The notes below the pieces were generated by a model. The model made no database searches and had not been told where the DNA came from. It saw nothing but the letters and a program-made list of their open reading frames with translations. 64,000 nt of DNA. Origin: Microbispora bryophytorum. Lineage in GTDB: Bacteria > Actinomycetota > Actinomycetes > Streptosporangiales > Streptosporangiaceae. Made by a program: the position numbers and the translations under genes. Positions 53,300-63,850 of this stretch are shown here, piece by piece (position 1 is the first letter of the stretch; each line of letters begins with the position of its first letter). Where the stretch lies: assembly GCF_006874465.1 (NCBI RefSeq), contig NZ_VIRL01000006.1:124001-188000 (forward strand), in the 5' to 3' direction.

Positions 53300-54085
53300 T
53301 TATGCGAACGGGAAGTTGATGACGCCCATGGCGACGAGCCGCACGTACAGGTCGGCGATCATGACCGAGAACAGCGAGGCCCAGGCGAACTTCTGGTGCC
53401 TGGCGTTGAGCTTCGAGACCAGGGTCCACGCCTTGTAGCGCAGCGGGTGCCTGGAGAAGTGGGTCAGGCGCCCGGCGGTGATGTGACGGCACGAGTGGCA
53501 GCCGAACGTGTAGCAGAGAATCAGGGCCGCGTTCACGAGCAGGATCCAGCTGCCCAGCCCGGCGGGCTTGTGCACCAGCGCGAGCACCGCGTCGTACGTC
53601 AGGATCAGGCCGATGACGATGGCCAGGTAGAAGAAGTAGCGGTGGATGTTCTGCAGGATCAGCGGCAGACGCGTCTCACCGGTGTACTTCCCGTGCGGCT
53701 CGGCCACGGCGCACGCCGGCGGCGACAGCCAGAACGACCGGTAGTAGGCCTTGCGGTAGTAGTAGCAGGTGAGCCGGAAACCGCCCGGCAGGCCGAGGAT
53801 CAGTATCCCGGGCGGCAACGTGTACCAGTCGCCGAACGGGGCGAGCCCGAACAGCCGGGCCCCCTCGGGGCAGGACGTCGCCAGACACGGCGACGAGAAG
53901 GGCGCAATGTACGGATCGACGAAGTAGCTCTTGTCGAAGATCGCCCAAAATCCGTAAATCAAGAACAACAGGAGTCCGGCGAACGTGAACGCCGGAGCCA
54001 GCCACCATCGGTCGGTTCTTAGAGTGCGCACCCTGATCTGGGCGCGTTGTTTCCTTGCCGCGCTCTCGGCCGTTGTCTGGGTCAT
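53300..54085 (-). CDS. sdhC: succinate dehydrogenase membrane anchor (Sdh1 type)
   Basis: Encodes 261 aa with about five helices (for example LAPAFTFAGLLLFLIYGFW and ILLVNAALILCYTFGCH). The conserved pattern FVDPYIAPFSSPC, GDWYTLPPG, RLTCYYYRKAYYR and CHSCRH matches the unusual membrane subunit of mycobacterial Sdh1 (Rv0249c-like) rather than SdhC/D pairs. It anchors SdhAB and carries electrons to menaquinone. AAGGT precedes ATG 54085. Two TGTGA-N6-TCACT palindromes lie 110-150 bp upstream. Confidence 0.9.
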   Translation of the reverse strand: MTQTTAESAARKQRAQIRVRTLRTDRWWLAPAFTFAGLLLFLIYGFWAIFDKSYFVDPYIAPFSSPCLATSCPEGARLFGLAPFGDWYTLPPGILILGLPGGFRLTCYYYRKAYYRSFWLSPPACAVAEPHGKYTGETRLPLILQNIHRYFFYLAIVIGLILTYDAVLALVHKPAGLGSWILLVNAALILCYTFGCHSCRHITAGRLTHFSRHPLRYKAWTLVSKLNARHQKFAWASLFSVMIADLYVRLVAMGVINFPFA

Positions 54086-54196
54086 CGGAGACCTTCCACC
54101 CTCACTGACTCCGCGCACGCCGGAGCGACCGCGCCGTACTGCTCAGGCCGTGCGCGTTATTGGTGGGGCACACATTACGACGAGCACATCACGAAG

Positions 54197-54237
54197 TGTG
54201 AGGAGGGTCACTCCTCCCCTCTGTGATCTCGGTCACT
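54197..54237. promoter_or_regulatory. two Crp-like palindromes upstream of sdh1
   Basis: TGTGAGGAGGGTCACT (54197-54212) and TGTGATCTCGGTCACT (54222-54237), 25 bp apart, both fit TGTGA-N6-TCACW, the form bound by actinobacterial Crp proteins. The second, read on the sdh1 strand, differs by one base from the palindrome core at 3949-3964. It overlaps the stop codon of the response-regulator gene. Confidence 0.6.
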
Positions 54238-54670
54238 TCCCCGGCAGTTTGACCACGGTCACGAAGAACTCGTCGATCTGCCGTACTACCCGGGTGAACT
54301 GGTCGAAATCTACGGGTTTTGTGATGTACGCGTTAGCGTGCAGGTTGTATCCCCGCAGGATATCCTGCTCGGCCTCCGACGTGGTGAGGATCACAACGGG
54401 GATGCTCCGCAGCGAGGGGTCCTTCTTGACCTCCTCCAGCACCTCGAAACCGTTCACGCGCGGCAGGTTGAGGTCGAGCAGCACCAGATCGGGCCGGGGC
54501 ACCGAGTCGTACTTCCCCTCCGAGCGCAGGAAGGCCAGCGCCTGCTCGCCGTCGTTGACCACGTGGAGGTTGTTGCCGACCTTGTTGTAGGAGAACGCCT
54601 CCTGGCAGAGCAGGACGTCGCCCGGGTCGTCCTCGACCAGGAGGACCTCGATCGGGCGGAACTCACTCAT
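54233..54670 (-). CDS. single-domain response regulator (Rcp1-like)
   Basis: Encodes 145 aa of receiver domain only: acidic pocket LLVEDDPGD, phospho-acceptor Asp in [14 protein letters not shown] (about 63-68), Thr in [12 protein letters not shown], Lys in YITKPVD. The extended [13 protein letters not shown] and LLDLNLPR pattern is typical of regulators paired with phytochrome-like or CHASE3 kinases. Without an output domain it may relay phosphate or feed back on the kinase. It is preceded by two coupled mini-ORFs and by the kinase gene. Confidence 0.92.
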   Translation of the reverse strand: MSEFRPIEVLLVEDDPGDVLLCQEAFSYNKVGNNLHVVNDGEQALAFLRSEGKYDSVPRPDLVLLDLNLPRVNGFEVLEEVKKDPSLRSIPVVILTTSEAEQDILRGYNLHANAYITKPVDFDQFTRVVRQIDEFFVTVVKLPGK

Positions 54671-54698
54671 CGGCGCTCACTCATCGGCGTTCACTCAT
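54664..54698 (-). repeat. 14-bp tandem repeat forming two five-codon mini-ORFs
   Basis: On the minus strand the unit GATGAGTGARCGCC is tandemly repeated across the kinase stop and regulator start. It creates two short frames, ATG AGT GAR CGC CGA TGA (MSERR-stop), at 54681-54698 and 54667-54684. The first overlaps the kinase stop by 8 nt. Each mini-ORF overlaps the next start by 4 nt (ATGA), the last being the regulator ATG at 54670. Confidence 0.8.
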
Positions 54699-56292
54699 CA
54701 GGGTCTCCCAAGGCCGGCAGGGTCCAGCGGAACGTGGCTCCGGTGCCCTCGCTCGTGTCGAGCCAGATCCGGCCGCCATGATATTCGACGATCTTGCGGC
54801 ACAGGGCCAGTCCGATGCCCGTCCCGGGATAGACGTCCCTCGGGTGCAGACGCTGGAAGATCAGGAAGATGCGGTCGGCGTACTTCGGCTCGACGCCGAT
54901 CCCGTTGTCCGAGCAGCTGAACTCCCACACGTCGCCGTCCCGCCGTACGCCGACGTGGACGCGGGGCGGCTCCTCGGAGCGGAACTTGAGCGCGTTGCCG
55001 ACGAGGTTCTGGAAGAGCTGGGTCAGCAGCGTGCGGTTGCCGACGACCTTGGGCATGTCGTCGTGGGTGACGGTCGCGCCGGTCTCCGAAAGCCGGGTGT
55101 CGAGGTTGCGCAGGGCATGGGCCAGCGCGTCGCCGGTGTCCAGCTCCTCCCGCTCGTCGCCGACCCGGCCCACCCGCGAGAAGTCGAGCAGGTCGTTGAT
55201 GAGCAACTGCATGCGGTGGGCGCCGTCGACCGCGAAGGCGATGTACTGCCGGGCGCGGTCGTCGAGCCGGTCGGCGTAGCGCTGCTCCAGCATCTGGGTG
55301 AAGCTCGCCACCTTGCGCAGCGGCTCCTGCAGGTCGTGGCTGGCCACGTAGGCGAACTGCTCCAGCTCGCGGTTGGACCGCTTGAGCTCCTCGGCCTGCT
55401 CGGCGATCTGCCGGCGGGCCTCGACGGACGACTGCCACTCGGTCATGATCCGGTGGCGCATTCCGTCGATGTGCCCCGACAGCTCCCACAGCTCGGCCGG
55501 CCGCTCGACCCCGAGCTCGTGGTCGAAGTCGCCCGCCGCCACCGCCCGGACCTGCCGGGTCAGCCGCGCGACAGGGCCGGTGACCGCCCGGCGCACGATC
55601 AGCGCGCAGAACACGATCGCCAGCACCATCGCGCAGACCAGCGCGGCGACCGCCGCATAAATGGTGTTCCAGCCGGAGTAGAGCCGATCTCTGGCGGTGT
55701 CGTGCAGCCGTCCCAGCAGTGCCTGCTGCGTGTCGAGCGCGCTCCTGACCGCCGAGAAGCGCTGGAGGTTGTCCTTGGCCAGGTCGGTGAGCCGGCCAGG
55801 ACCGCTCTCGTCGGTCCGCGCGACCACGGGCTCGGCGTAGTCGCGCCGCCACGCGCCCGTGGCGTCGGTGATCTCGCGGATCTGGCGGCGTACGCCGTAT
55901 CCCTGGGGTAACTGCGGGGCGAGCCTGGCGATCTCGTCGGTCGCCGAGCGCTCCTCGGCGATCCCCCGGTGGTAGGTGTCGAGGTACTGCCGCTCGCCGG
56001 TGAGCCCGTACCCGCGGATCGCGCCCTCCTGTGTCTGCACGGCCCGGGCGACGCGCAGCGTCTGCAGGGCGGCGGGGTCGACCGCGTCCACGAGGGTCCG
56101 CCGGGCCTCCTGCGTCGTGATGAGCGCGAGCAGGATGGCGCTGACCGCGATCACGAAGATGAGCAGGACGCCCGCTCCGGCGAGCACGAACCACCGGCTG
56201 ACCGGCAGGCGCGCGCCCCGCGCGGACGGCGTCAGCGGGGGCAGCGGGTCCGGCGCCGACTGCGGCTTTCCCGTGGGCTCCGGCGCGCTCAT
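54691..56292 (-). CDS. CHASE3-HAMP sensor histidine kinase
   Basis: Encodes 533 aa: TM1 (about 34-57), an extracytoplasmic CHASE3-like helical domain (about 60-205, TQEGAIRGYGLTGERQYLDTY), TM2 (about 212-234), HAMP (about 235-290), coiled coil, HisKA (ASHDLQEPLRKVASF, His-phosphorylation site) and HATPase (QNLVGNALKFR, DNGIGVEP, GTGIGLAL). It phosphorylates one or both response regulators encoded alongside. It overlaps the PP2C/receiver gene by 4 bp. The stimulus is unknown. Confidence 0.95.
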   Translation of the reverse strand: MSAPEPTGKPQSAPDPLPPLTPSARGARLPVSRWFVLAGAGVLLIFVIAVSAILLALITTQEARRTLVDAVDPAALQTLRVARAVQTQEGAIRGYGLTGERQYLDTYHRGIAEERSATDEIARLAPQLPQGYGVRRQIREITDATGAWRRDYAEPVVARTDESGPGRLTDLAKDNLQRFSAVRSALDTQQALLGRLHDTARDRLYSGWNTIYAAVAALVCAMVLAIVFCALIVRRAVTGPVARLTRQVRAVAAGDFDHELGVERPAELWELSGHIDGMRHRIMTEWQSSVEARRQIAEQAEELKRSNRELEQFAYVASHDLQEPLRKVASFTQMLEQRYADRLDDRARQYIAFAVDGAHRMQLLINDLLDFSRVGRVGDEREELDTGDALAHALRNLDTRLSETGATVTHDDMPKVVGNRTLLTQLFQNLVGNALKFRSEEPPRVHVGVRRDGDVWEFSCSDNGIGVEPKYADRIFLIFQRLHPRDVYPGTGIGLALCRKIVEYHGGRIWLDTSEGTGATFRWTLPALGDPDE

Positions 56293-57464
56293 GCCCTGCT
56301 CTCCCGTACGTCCTGCTTGTCATGGCCGCGGGAGACGAGGACGGCCGCGACGTCGTCGTGCATGGCGCCGTCGAGACTGGCGATGATGCGGTCGAGGTCG
56401 ATTCCCGCCTGGGCGCGGATCAGGTTCGCGAGCCCCTCGGTGCCGAGCAGGTCGCGGTTCTCGCCGACCGTCGCCTCGATCAGTCCGTCGGTGTAGAGCA
56501 GCAGCGACCACCGCTCGCCCAGGGCGACGTCGATGGGCGTCCACACGATGTCCCGGAAGATCCCGAGTGGCGGGCCGGACGGCGTCTCGGTGACCACGCC
56601 GAGCACGCCGTCGCGCAGCAGCAGCGGCGGCGGGTGACCGATCACGTGCAGGCGGGCGGTGGTCAGGTCGGGGGCGATGGTCGCGGTGCACATCGTGGTG
56701 AAGATCTCCGGCGACTTGCGCTCGTGCCGCAGCAGCGTGTCGAGCGTGCGCAGCACGTCGTTGCCGGTCTGCCCGGCCAGCACGAGCGTGCGCCAGGCGA
56801 TGCGGAGCGCCGTGCCGAGGGCGGCCTCGTCGGGCCCGTGCCCGCACACGTCGCCGATCAGCACGTGCACCGCCCCGTCGGGCGTCTGCACGGTGTCCCA
56901 GAAGTCGCCGGCCAGCAGCCCGCCCGTACGTCCGGGCAGGTAGCGGGTCTGGTGATGGAGGAGCTGGGGATCGAGCAGGGGGACGGGCAGCAGGCCGCGT
57001 TCGAGCCGGGAGTTCTCCTTGCTGACGATGCGTTCCTGCAGGAGTTCGCGCATGGCGAGGTCGGCGCGCTTGCGCTCGATGGCGTAGCGGATGGCACGGA
57101 TCAGCAGCCGGGCGTCGATGTCCTGTTTGACCAGGAAATCCTGTGCTCCGGCGGCGACCGCCTCGATGCCGACGTGCGCGTCGCCGAGCCCCGTGAGGAC
57201 GAGCACCGCCGTGTCCGGGGCCATGGCGAGGACCTGCTGCAGCGCCTCGAGCCCGGACGCGTCCGGAAGGGAGAGGTCGACGAGCACGCACTGCACGTCG
57301 TCGGTGAGCCGCGCGCGTCCCTCGGCCAGCGTCCGCGCCCAGGTGATCTTCGGCGGCCTCTCGGCGCCCGCCAGCAACTCCTCGACGAGAAACGCGTCAC
57401 CGGCGTCGTCCTCGACCAGCAGGAGGGTGAGCGGATCGGGCAGATCAGGGGAGACCGGGGTCAC
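56289..57464 (-). CDS. receiver domain - PP2C (SpoIIE/RsbU) phosphatase
   Basis: Encodes 391 aa. An N-terminal receiver (LLVEDDAGDAF, acceptor Asp in CVLVDLSLPDASG, QDFLVKQD) is joined by a helical linker (about 125-160) to a PP2C domain (about 175-385) with metal-binding motifs GGLLAGDFWD, VLIGDVCGHGPDEA, LYTDGLIEAT. Such proteins dephosphorylate STAS anti-anti-sigma factors in response to a histidine kinase, and two STAS genes lie about 5 kb away. First gene of the kinase operon. Confidence 0.95.
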   Translation of the reverse strand: MTPVSPDLPDPLTLLLVEDDAGDAFLVEELLAGAERPPKITWARTLAEGRARLTDDVQCVLVDLSLPDASGLEALQQVLAMAPDTAVLVLTGLGDAHVGIEAVAAGAQDFLVKQDIDARLLIRAIRYAIERKRADLAMRELLQERIVSKENSRLERGLLPVPLLDPQLLHHQTRYLPGRTGGLLAGDFWDTVQTPDGAVHVLIGDVCGHGPDEAALGTALRIAWRTLVLAGQTGNDVLRTLDTLLRHERKSPEIFTTMCTATIAPDLTTARLHVIGHPPPLLLRDGVLGVVTETPSGPPLGIFRDIVWTPIDVALGERWSLLLYTDGLIEATVGENRDLLGTEGLANLIRAQAGIDLDRIIASLDGAMHDDVAAVLVSRGHDKQDVRESRA

Positions 57465-57550
57465 GAACGCCTCTCGTCAGCGTCAGCAGCATCATCGTTG
57501 TGCAGCATCTGTGGACAGAACCTATCGTCTGGGGACCGCTCGGTCGGGGC

Positions 57551-58477
57551 TCACTCGTCAACGAGCGCCTCTATTCCCTGGGGAAGGGTTCCCTCACGCG
57601 CGGCCTCGCCGAGGAACGACAACAGCGTCCCGCGGAAGGCCTGCGCCGCCCGGGTCGGCTCCACGTCCTTGCGGTGGGCGAGGGCCACCGTACGGCGCAG
57701 CCCGGGCAGCAACGGCGTGCCCGTCAGCGCCGGGCGGTTCTCCAGCACCATCGAGGGCACCACGGCGATGCCCAGCCCCGCCTCGACGAACCGCAGCACC
57801 GCGTCCATCTCCCCGCCCTCCACCGAGAAGCGCGGCTCGAACCCCGCCTGCCGGCAGGCCGCCAGCGTCGCCTCGCGCACGTCGTAGCCCCTGCGGAACA
57901 TGACCATGGGCCGCCCGCGCAGGTCCTCGATCCGCATGTACGACCTGCGCCCCGGCGCCGACGCGGAGGCCACGACGAGGTTCTCGCTCAGGATCTCCCG
58001 GGTCACGAGGGACGGGTCGCTGCTCTGCAGCGGCAGGATGATCAGGGCCAGGTCGAGCTGGCCCCGGGCGAGGTCGCGGACGAGGTCGCGGGACCCGCCC
58101 TCCTCGACCTTCAGCTCCACGCCCGGGTAGTCGCGGTGGAAGCGGGCCAGCGCGTCGGCCAGCAGCCCGGCGCACAGCGAGGGGGTCGCGCCGAGGCGCA
58201 CCCGCCCCCGCCGCAGCCCGGCGAGCTCGGCGACCTCGCGCCGCGCGGTGTCCGCGTCGGCGAGCATCCGGCGCGCGAGCGGGAGCAGCGCCTCACCCGC
58301 CGCGGTGAGCGTGACGTTGCCCCGGGCCCGGCTGAACAGGGGAGCCCCCAGCTCGGTCTCGAGACTCTTGATCTGCTTGCTCAGCGATGGCTGGGCGACG
58401 CGCATCCGTTCCGCGGCCTGGGTGAAGTGCCGCGTCTCGGCCACGGCCAGGAAGTAGGCCAGTTGCTGGAGCTGCAC
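57551..58477 (-). CDS. LysR-family regulator upstream of sdh2
   Basis: Encodes 308 aa: winged HTH (about 2-60, HFTQAAERMRVAQPSLSKQIKSLE) and an effector domain (GEMDAVLRFVEAGLGIAVVPS). It is divergent from the second succinate dehydrogenase operon, with 196 bp between, so it is the likely regulator of that operon. The gap includes the symmetric 20-mer GGTGTGAGATTGGTCGCACC. Ligand could be a TCA acid, which is inference. Confidence 0.92.
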   Translation of the reverse strand: MQLQQLAYFLAVAETRHFTQAAERMRVAQPSLSKQIKSLETELGAPLFSRARGNVTLTAAGEALLPLARRMLADADTARREVAELAGLRRGRVRLGATPSLCAGLLADALARFHRDYPGVELKVEEGGSRDLVRDLARGQLDLALIILPLQSSDPSLVTREILSENLVVASASAPGRRSYMRIEDLRGRPMVMFRRGYDVREATLAACRQAGFEPRFSVEGGEMDAVLRFVEAGLGIAVVPSMVLENRPALTGTPLLPGLRRTVALAHRKDVEPTRAAQAFRGTLLSFLGEAAREGTLPQGIEALVDE

Positions 58478-58535
58478 ATCAATAGGCTACGGCTATCGCC
58501 GAAGCCGGCTCGATGCGCCCCCGTCGTGGGGACAA

Positions 58536-58555
58536 GGTGTGAGATTGGTCGCACC
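58536..58555. promoter_or_regulatory. palindrome between LysR and sdhC2
   Basis: GGTGTGAGATTGGTCGCACC has 7-bp arms with one mismatch. It lies about 100 bp before the sdhC2 -35 box and resembles a degenerate TGTGA-N6-TCACA site, but it could equally be the LysR operator. Confidence 0.45.
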
Positions 58556-58635
58556 CCCACGGGACCTTCGGCTCTGGGAAACCGCGTGGGACAGAGCGCA
58601 TAGCCGCGGGCTATCGAAACCAGGCCTGCCATGAC

Positions 58636-58665
58636 TTGGACGTCTGAAAGTGGCAAACCTAGCGT
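58636..58665 (+). promoter_or_regulatory. promoter of sdhC2
   Basis: TTGGAC (58636-58641), 18-bp spacer, TAGCGT (58660-58665), then 8 nt to the GTG at 58674, indicating a leaderless message. Confidence 0.5.
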
Positions 58666-58673
58666 GTGGATTC

Positions 58674-59477
58674 GTGACAGCCACTGTTGACCATTCTGTG
58701 GACTCCGCATCCGTGGATCGCGGGTCGGCGACCGCTCCGGTTCCCACGCACAACGCACCTCGCAAGCCCGCGGGGCCCGCGCCGCGTACGCCCGCCCGGC
58801 GCGGTCTGCTCGGCACCTCGGCCGGCAGGAAGGCCGTCATGGCCGTCACCGGCGCGGTTCTCGTGCTCTTTTTGATCGGCCACATGCTGGGCAACCTCAA
58901 GATCTTCTTGGGTGCCGACTCCTTCAACCACTATGCCGACTGGTTGCGCACCGTGGGCTCGCCCGCGCTGCCGAACCGGACTCTGTTGACGATCACCGAG
59001 ATCGTGCTCGTGGTCTGCGTCGTGCTGCACATGTGGGCGGCGGTGTCGCTCGCCCGCCGGGCGGCCAAGGCGCGGCCCGTGAAGTACGCGGCCAAGCGGA
59101 AGTCGCAGGCCAACGGGTATGCCGCGCAGACCATGCGGTACGGCGGCGTGATCATCGTGCTGTTCGTGGTCTGGCACCTGCTGGACATGACCTTCGGCAC
59201 CGTGAACCCCAAGGGTGGCGACGCCACGCCGTACGACCGCATGATCGCCGGCTTCCAGCCCGACCGCTGGTGGGTGGCGCTGTTCTACCTCGTCGCCATG
59301 GTGATGATCGGCCTGCACCTGCGCCACGGCCTGTGGAGCGCGTTCCAGTCGCTCGGCCTGACCCGCCGCCCCCGCGTCCGCGGCTTGCTGCAGAAGACCG
59401 CCGTCGCGGTCTCCGCGGTGCTGGTGCTCGGGTTCGTCGCCGCGCCCGTCTGCATTCTGATCGGAGTGGTCAAGTGA
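58674..59477 (+). CDS. sdhC: succinate dehydrogenase cytochrome b subunit (Bacillus type)
   Basis: Encodes 267 aa. After a Pro/Ala/Thr-rich N-terminus it has five helices, with haem-ligand His candidates in [30 protein letters not shown] and [16 protein letters not shown], the pattern of B. subtilis-type cytochrome b558 (di-haem). It anchors the flavoprotein and iron-sulfur subunits. GTG 58674 is chosen because TAGCGT ends 8 nt before it; an earlier GTG (58650) would lie within the promoter. The stop overlaps a GTG of the flavoprotein frame. Confidence 0.92.
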   Translation: MTATVDHSVDSASVDRGSATAPVPTHNAPRKPAGPAPRTPARRGLLGTSAGRKAVMAVTGAVLVLFLIGHMLGNLKIFLGADSFNHYADWLRTVGSPALPNRTLLTITEIVLVVCVVLHMWAAVSLARRAAKARPVKYAAKRKSQANGYAAQTMRYGGVIIVLFVVWHLLDMTFGTVNPKGGDATPYDRMIAGFQPDRWWVALFYLVAMVMIGLHLRHGLWSAFQSLGLTRRPRVRGLLQKTAVAVSAVLVLGFVAAPVCILIGVVK

Positions 59478-59512
59478 AGTTCCGCCGCCGCGCCCAGCAG
59501 CAGGAGGAGCAC

Positions 59513-61446
<1,934 letters not shown>

Positions 61447-61450
<4 letters not shown>

Positions 61451-62187
61451 ACCTGACCCTCAAGATCTGGCGGCAGAACGGCTCGTCGGACAAGGGACGG
61501 ATGGTGACCTACCGGGTCGAAGACGTCTCTCCGGACATGTCGTTCCTGGAAATGCTCGACGTCCTCAACGAGCGGCTGATCCTGGAGGGCGACGACCCGG
61601 TCGCCTTCGACCACGACTGCCGCGAGGGCATCTGCGGCATGTGCGGCATGGTCATCAACGGCGTCGCGCACGGCGAGCAGAAGCTCACCACGACCTGCCA
61701 GCTGCACATGCGGCACTTCAAGGACGGCGACGTCGTCACCATCGAGCCGTGGCGGGCCGCGGCGTTCCCGGTGGTCAAGGACCTCGTCGTGGACAGGTCG
61801 GCGTTCGACCGGATCATCCAGGCGGGCGGCTTCATCTCCGTTCCCGCCGGGTCCGCCCCGGAGGCGCACTCCGTCCCGGTGCCGAAGGCCGCCGCCGACG
61901 CCGCCTTCGACGCCGCCACCTGCATCGGCTGCGGCGCGTGTGTCGCGGCCTGCCCGAACGGCTCGGCCTCGCTGTTCACCGCGGCGAAGATCACGCACCT
62001 GAGCCTGCTGCCGCAGGGCCAGCCGGAGCGCGAGTCGCGGGCCAGGGCGATGGTCGAGCAGATGGACGCCGAGGGCTTCGGCGGCTGCACCAACACCGGC
62101 GAGTGCACGGCGGTGTGCCCCAAGGGCATCCCGCTCGACACGATCGCTCAGATGAACGCCGACTACCTCAAGGCCGCCTCGAAGTAG
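61447..62187 (+). CDS. sdhB: succinate dehydrogenase iron-sulfur subunit (Bacillus type)
   Basis: Encodes 246 aa. [2Fe-2S] ligands in [10 protein letters not shown] and TTTCQ, then [15 protein letters not shown] and [15 protein letters not shown] for the other two clusters. It completes the second succinate dehydrogenase. GTG 61447 overlaps the flavoprotein stop by 4 bp (GTGA). Confidence 0.95.
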
Positions 62188-62216
62188 TCACGCGACAAGT
62201 AGTATCCGAGCGAACG

Positions 62217-62247
62217 CACGGCCGGCGCACGCATCACGCCGGCCGTG
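62217..62247 (+). terminator. terminator after sdh2
   Basis: CACGGCCGGCG (62217-62227) pairs perfectly with CGCCGGCCGTG (62237-62247) around a 9-nt loop, 30 bp after the sdhB2 stop. Confidence 0.75.
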
Positions 62248-62346
62248 TCGTCGCCGCCGGAAACATAATCACGCCTCCTCCCGGGTAACGTGTGATTTGC
62301 GTTGGCGTAACGCGCCTGCCGTGTCCCCGCAGGCGAGGGAGTGAGC

Positions 62347-62817
62347 ATGCCCGTGTCAGGTCCACGTTCGACCTTGAAGGTCGCGTCCGCAGTCCACGGC
62401 GCGGCCGTCGTCGTGCGTGTGGAAGGCGATCTGGACGCCGGCACCGTTCACCTGCTCCACGGCGAGTTGGACCGGGTCTGGGAGTCGCCGGGGACGTCCG
62501 TCCTCGTGATCGACGTCGCCGAGCTGGAGTTCTGCGACTCGCGCGGGCTGAGCGAGCTGATCTCCGCGTTGCAGCGCGGCCAGGCCATGAACGTCCGGTT
62601 GATCCTGAGCGGCGTGCAGGGCGTGCTGCGCCGGGTGCTGACGATCACCGGTCTGCGCAACGTGTTCGAACAGCACCCGTCGGTCGCCGAGGCGCTCCGC
62701 CTCGCGGCGGACGCCGGGCCGCGCCACTCCCGGTCCGGCGGCGACCCCGGCTCGGGCTCCGACCCCGGCTCGGGCTCTGATCCCGGCGGGTTGTACGAGA
62801 CCGCCGGCGACCGCTGA
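62347..62817 (+). CDS. STAS-domain anti-anti-sigma factor 1
   Basis: Encodes 156 aa. The STAS domain (about 8-115) has the phospho-Ser context FCDSRGLSELI (about 60-70), typical of RsbV/SpoIIAA-type proteins that bind an anti-sigma kinase when dephosphorylated. The C-terminal 30 residues add GSGSDPGSGSDPGG repeats. GAGGGA before ATG 62347 supports this start over GTG 62341. A second STAS gene follows 118 bp on. No RsbW-type kinase gene is in the window. The PP2C at 56289-57464 is a possible phosphatase for it. Confidence 0.9.
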   Translation: MPVSGPRSTLKVASAVHGAAVVVRVEGDLDAGTVHLLHGELDRVWESPGTSVLVIDVAELEFCDSRGLSELISALQRGQAMNVRLILSGVQGVLRRVLTITGLRNVFEQHPSVAEALRLAADAGPRHSRSGGDPGSGSDPGSGSDPGGLYETAGDR

Positions 62818-62935
62818 GCGCTGCCGGCCCCTGCCGTACCGTCCTCCTTGCCTCCTTCCGCCTGGCGGGGTAAGTAGGGGTGTAACTTCTCTGTAGATCT
62901 CCAAAGAGGAAGATCTTTCGGGATGAGGACAGGCG

Positions 62936-63286
62936 ATGACGACGAGACTTGGCGTCACGGTGAGCCATGAGGCGACGCACACTCTCGTCACTCTGACCGG
63001 TGAGCTGGACGTGATCTCCGGCGAGCGGCTGAGCACCGTGTTCGGCAAGTTGTCGGAGGAGGGCGGCACCCGGCTGGTCGTGGACGCCTCCGAGCTGACC
63101 TTCTGCGACTCCATGGGCCTGCGGCTTCTGCTGGAGGCGCACGACCGTGCCGTGGAGGCGGGCGGGTTCATGAAGCTCGCCGGCGTTCGGGGCGTCTTCC
63201 GCAGGATCCTCACGGTGACCGGGCTGCACGCGGCGTTCCCCATCTACGAGACCCTCGCGGACGCCCTGGAAACCCTGGACGACTGA
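62936..63286 (+). CDS. STAS-domain anti-anti-sigma factor 2
   Basis: Encodes a 116-aa single STAS domain with the phosphorylation context FCDSMGLRLLLEAH (about 59-72) and GVRGVFRRILTVTGL near the end. It is clearly paralogous to the preceding protein (both end ...GVxGVxRRxLTxTGLxxxF) but lacks its repeat tail. It likely takes part in partner switching with an unlinked anti-sigma kinase. Confidence 0.92.
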   Translation: MTTRLGVTVSHEATHTLVTLTGELDVISGERLSTVFGKLSEEGGTRLVVDASELTFCDSMGLRLLLEAHDRAVEAGGFMKLAGVRGVFRRILTVTGLHAAFPIYETLADALETLDD

Positions 63287-63292
63287 CGCCGG

Positions 63293-63850
63293 TCACAGGC
63301 CGCTCCTGATCTCCGCCCGGAGCTCGGACAGGTCGACCGCGGCGTCGGTCAGGATGCGGACGCCGAGGCCCTCGCCCTCCCGGATGACGCCGAGGAGGAT
63401 GTGCCCGTCGCGGATGTCCTTGCTCTTGAGCGCGATGGCCTCGCGCAGCGCGAGTTCGAGCGTCTTCCTGGCCCGGGGGCTGAACGGGGCCCGGCGCCCG
63501 CTGAGGAGACCGCCCCGACGGCCGCGGCGCGGGTCCCGGTCGAGAGCGCCGACGCCGAAGACCTCCTCGATCTTCTCCCGGACGGCCGACAGGTCGATGC
63601 CGATCGTCTCCAGAGCCTCGGCGTCGATGTCCCCGCCCGTCGCGTTGCCGACGATCCGGACGACCTCCGCCCGCACCCGCGCGTGATCGACGCCCCGCGC
63701 CGCGAGGAGCCGGGCGGACAGCGTCTCCGGGCGGCTCAGCAGGCCGAGCAGCAGGTGCTCGGTGCCCACCTGCCCGTGCCGGAGTTCCCTGGCCTGCTCC
63801 TCGGCGTGTACGACGACCTGCCGGGTGTCTTCGGTGAACCTCTCAAGCAT
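63293..63850 (-). CDS. Clp N-terminal-domain protein
   Basis: Encodes 185 aa holding two Clp-N repeats (MLERFTEDTRQVVVHAEEQAREL...GTEHLLLGLL, and FSPRARKTLELALREAIALKSKDIRDGHILLGVI), as in ClpC, but no AAA+ module. Such orphan ClpN proteins might deliver or sequester substrates of ClpC; this is inference from the domain. Its ATG directly follows the stop of an HTH gene (TAGATG), so the two are co-transcribed. Confidence 0.92.
   Translation of the reverse strand: MLERFTEDTRQVVVHAEEQARELRHGQVGTEHLLLGLLSRPETLSARLLAARGVDHARVRAEVVRIVGNATGGDIDAEALETIGIDLSAVREKIEEVFGVGALDRDPRRGRRGGLLSGRRAPFSPRARKTLELALREAIALKSKDIRDGHILLGVIREGEGLGVRILTDAAVDLSELRAEIRSGL

Noticed and set aside
59474-59512. GTG 59474 as start of the second sdhA
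   Set aside because: It gives tight overlap with sdhC2 but lacks a ribosome site; AGGAGG and family similarity support GTG 59513.
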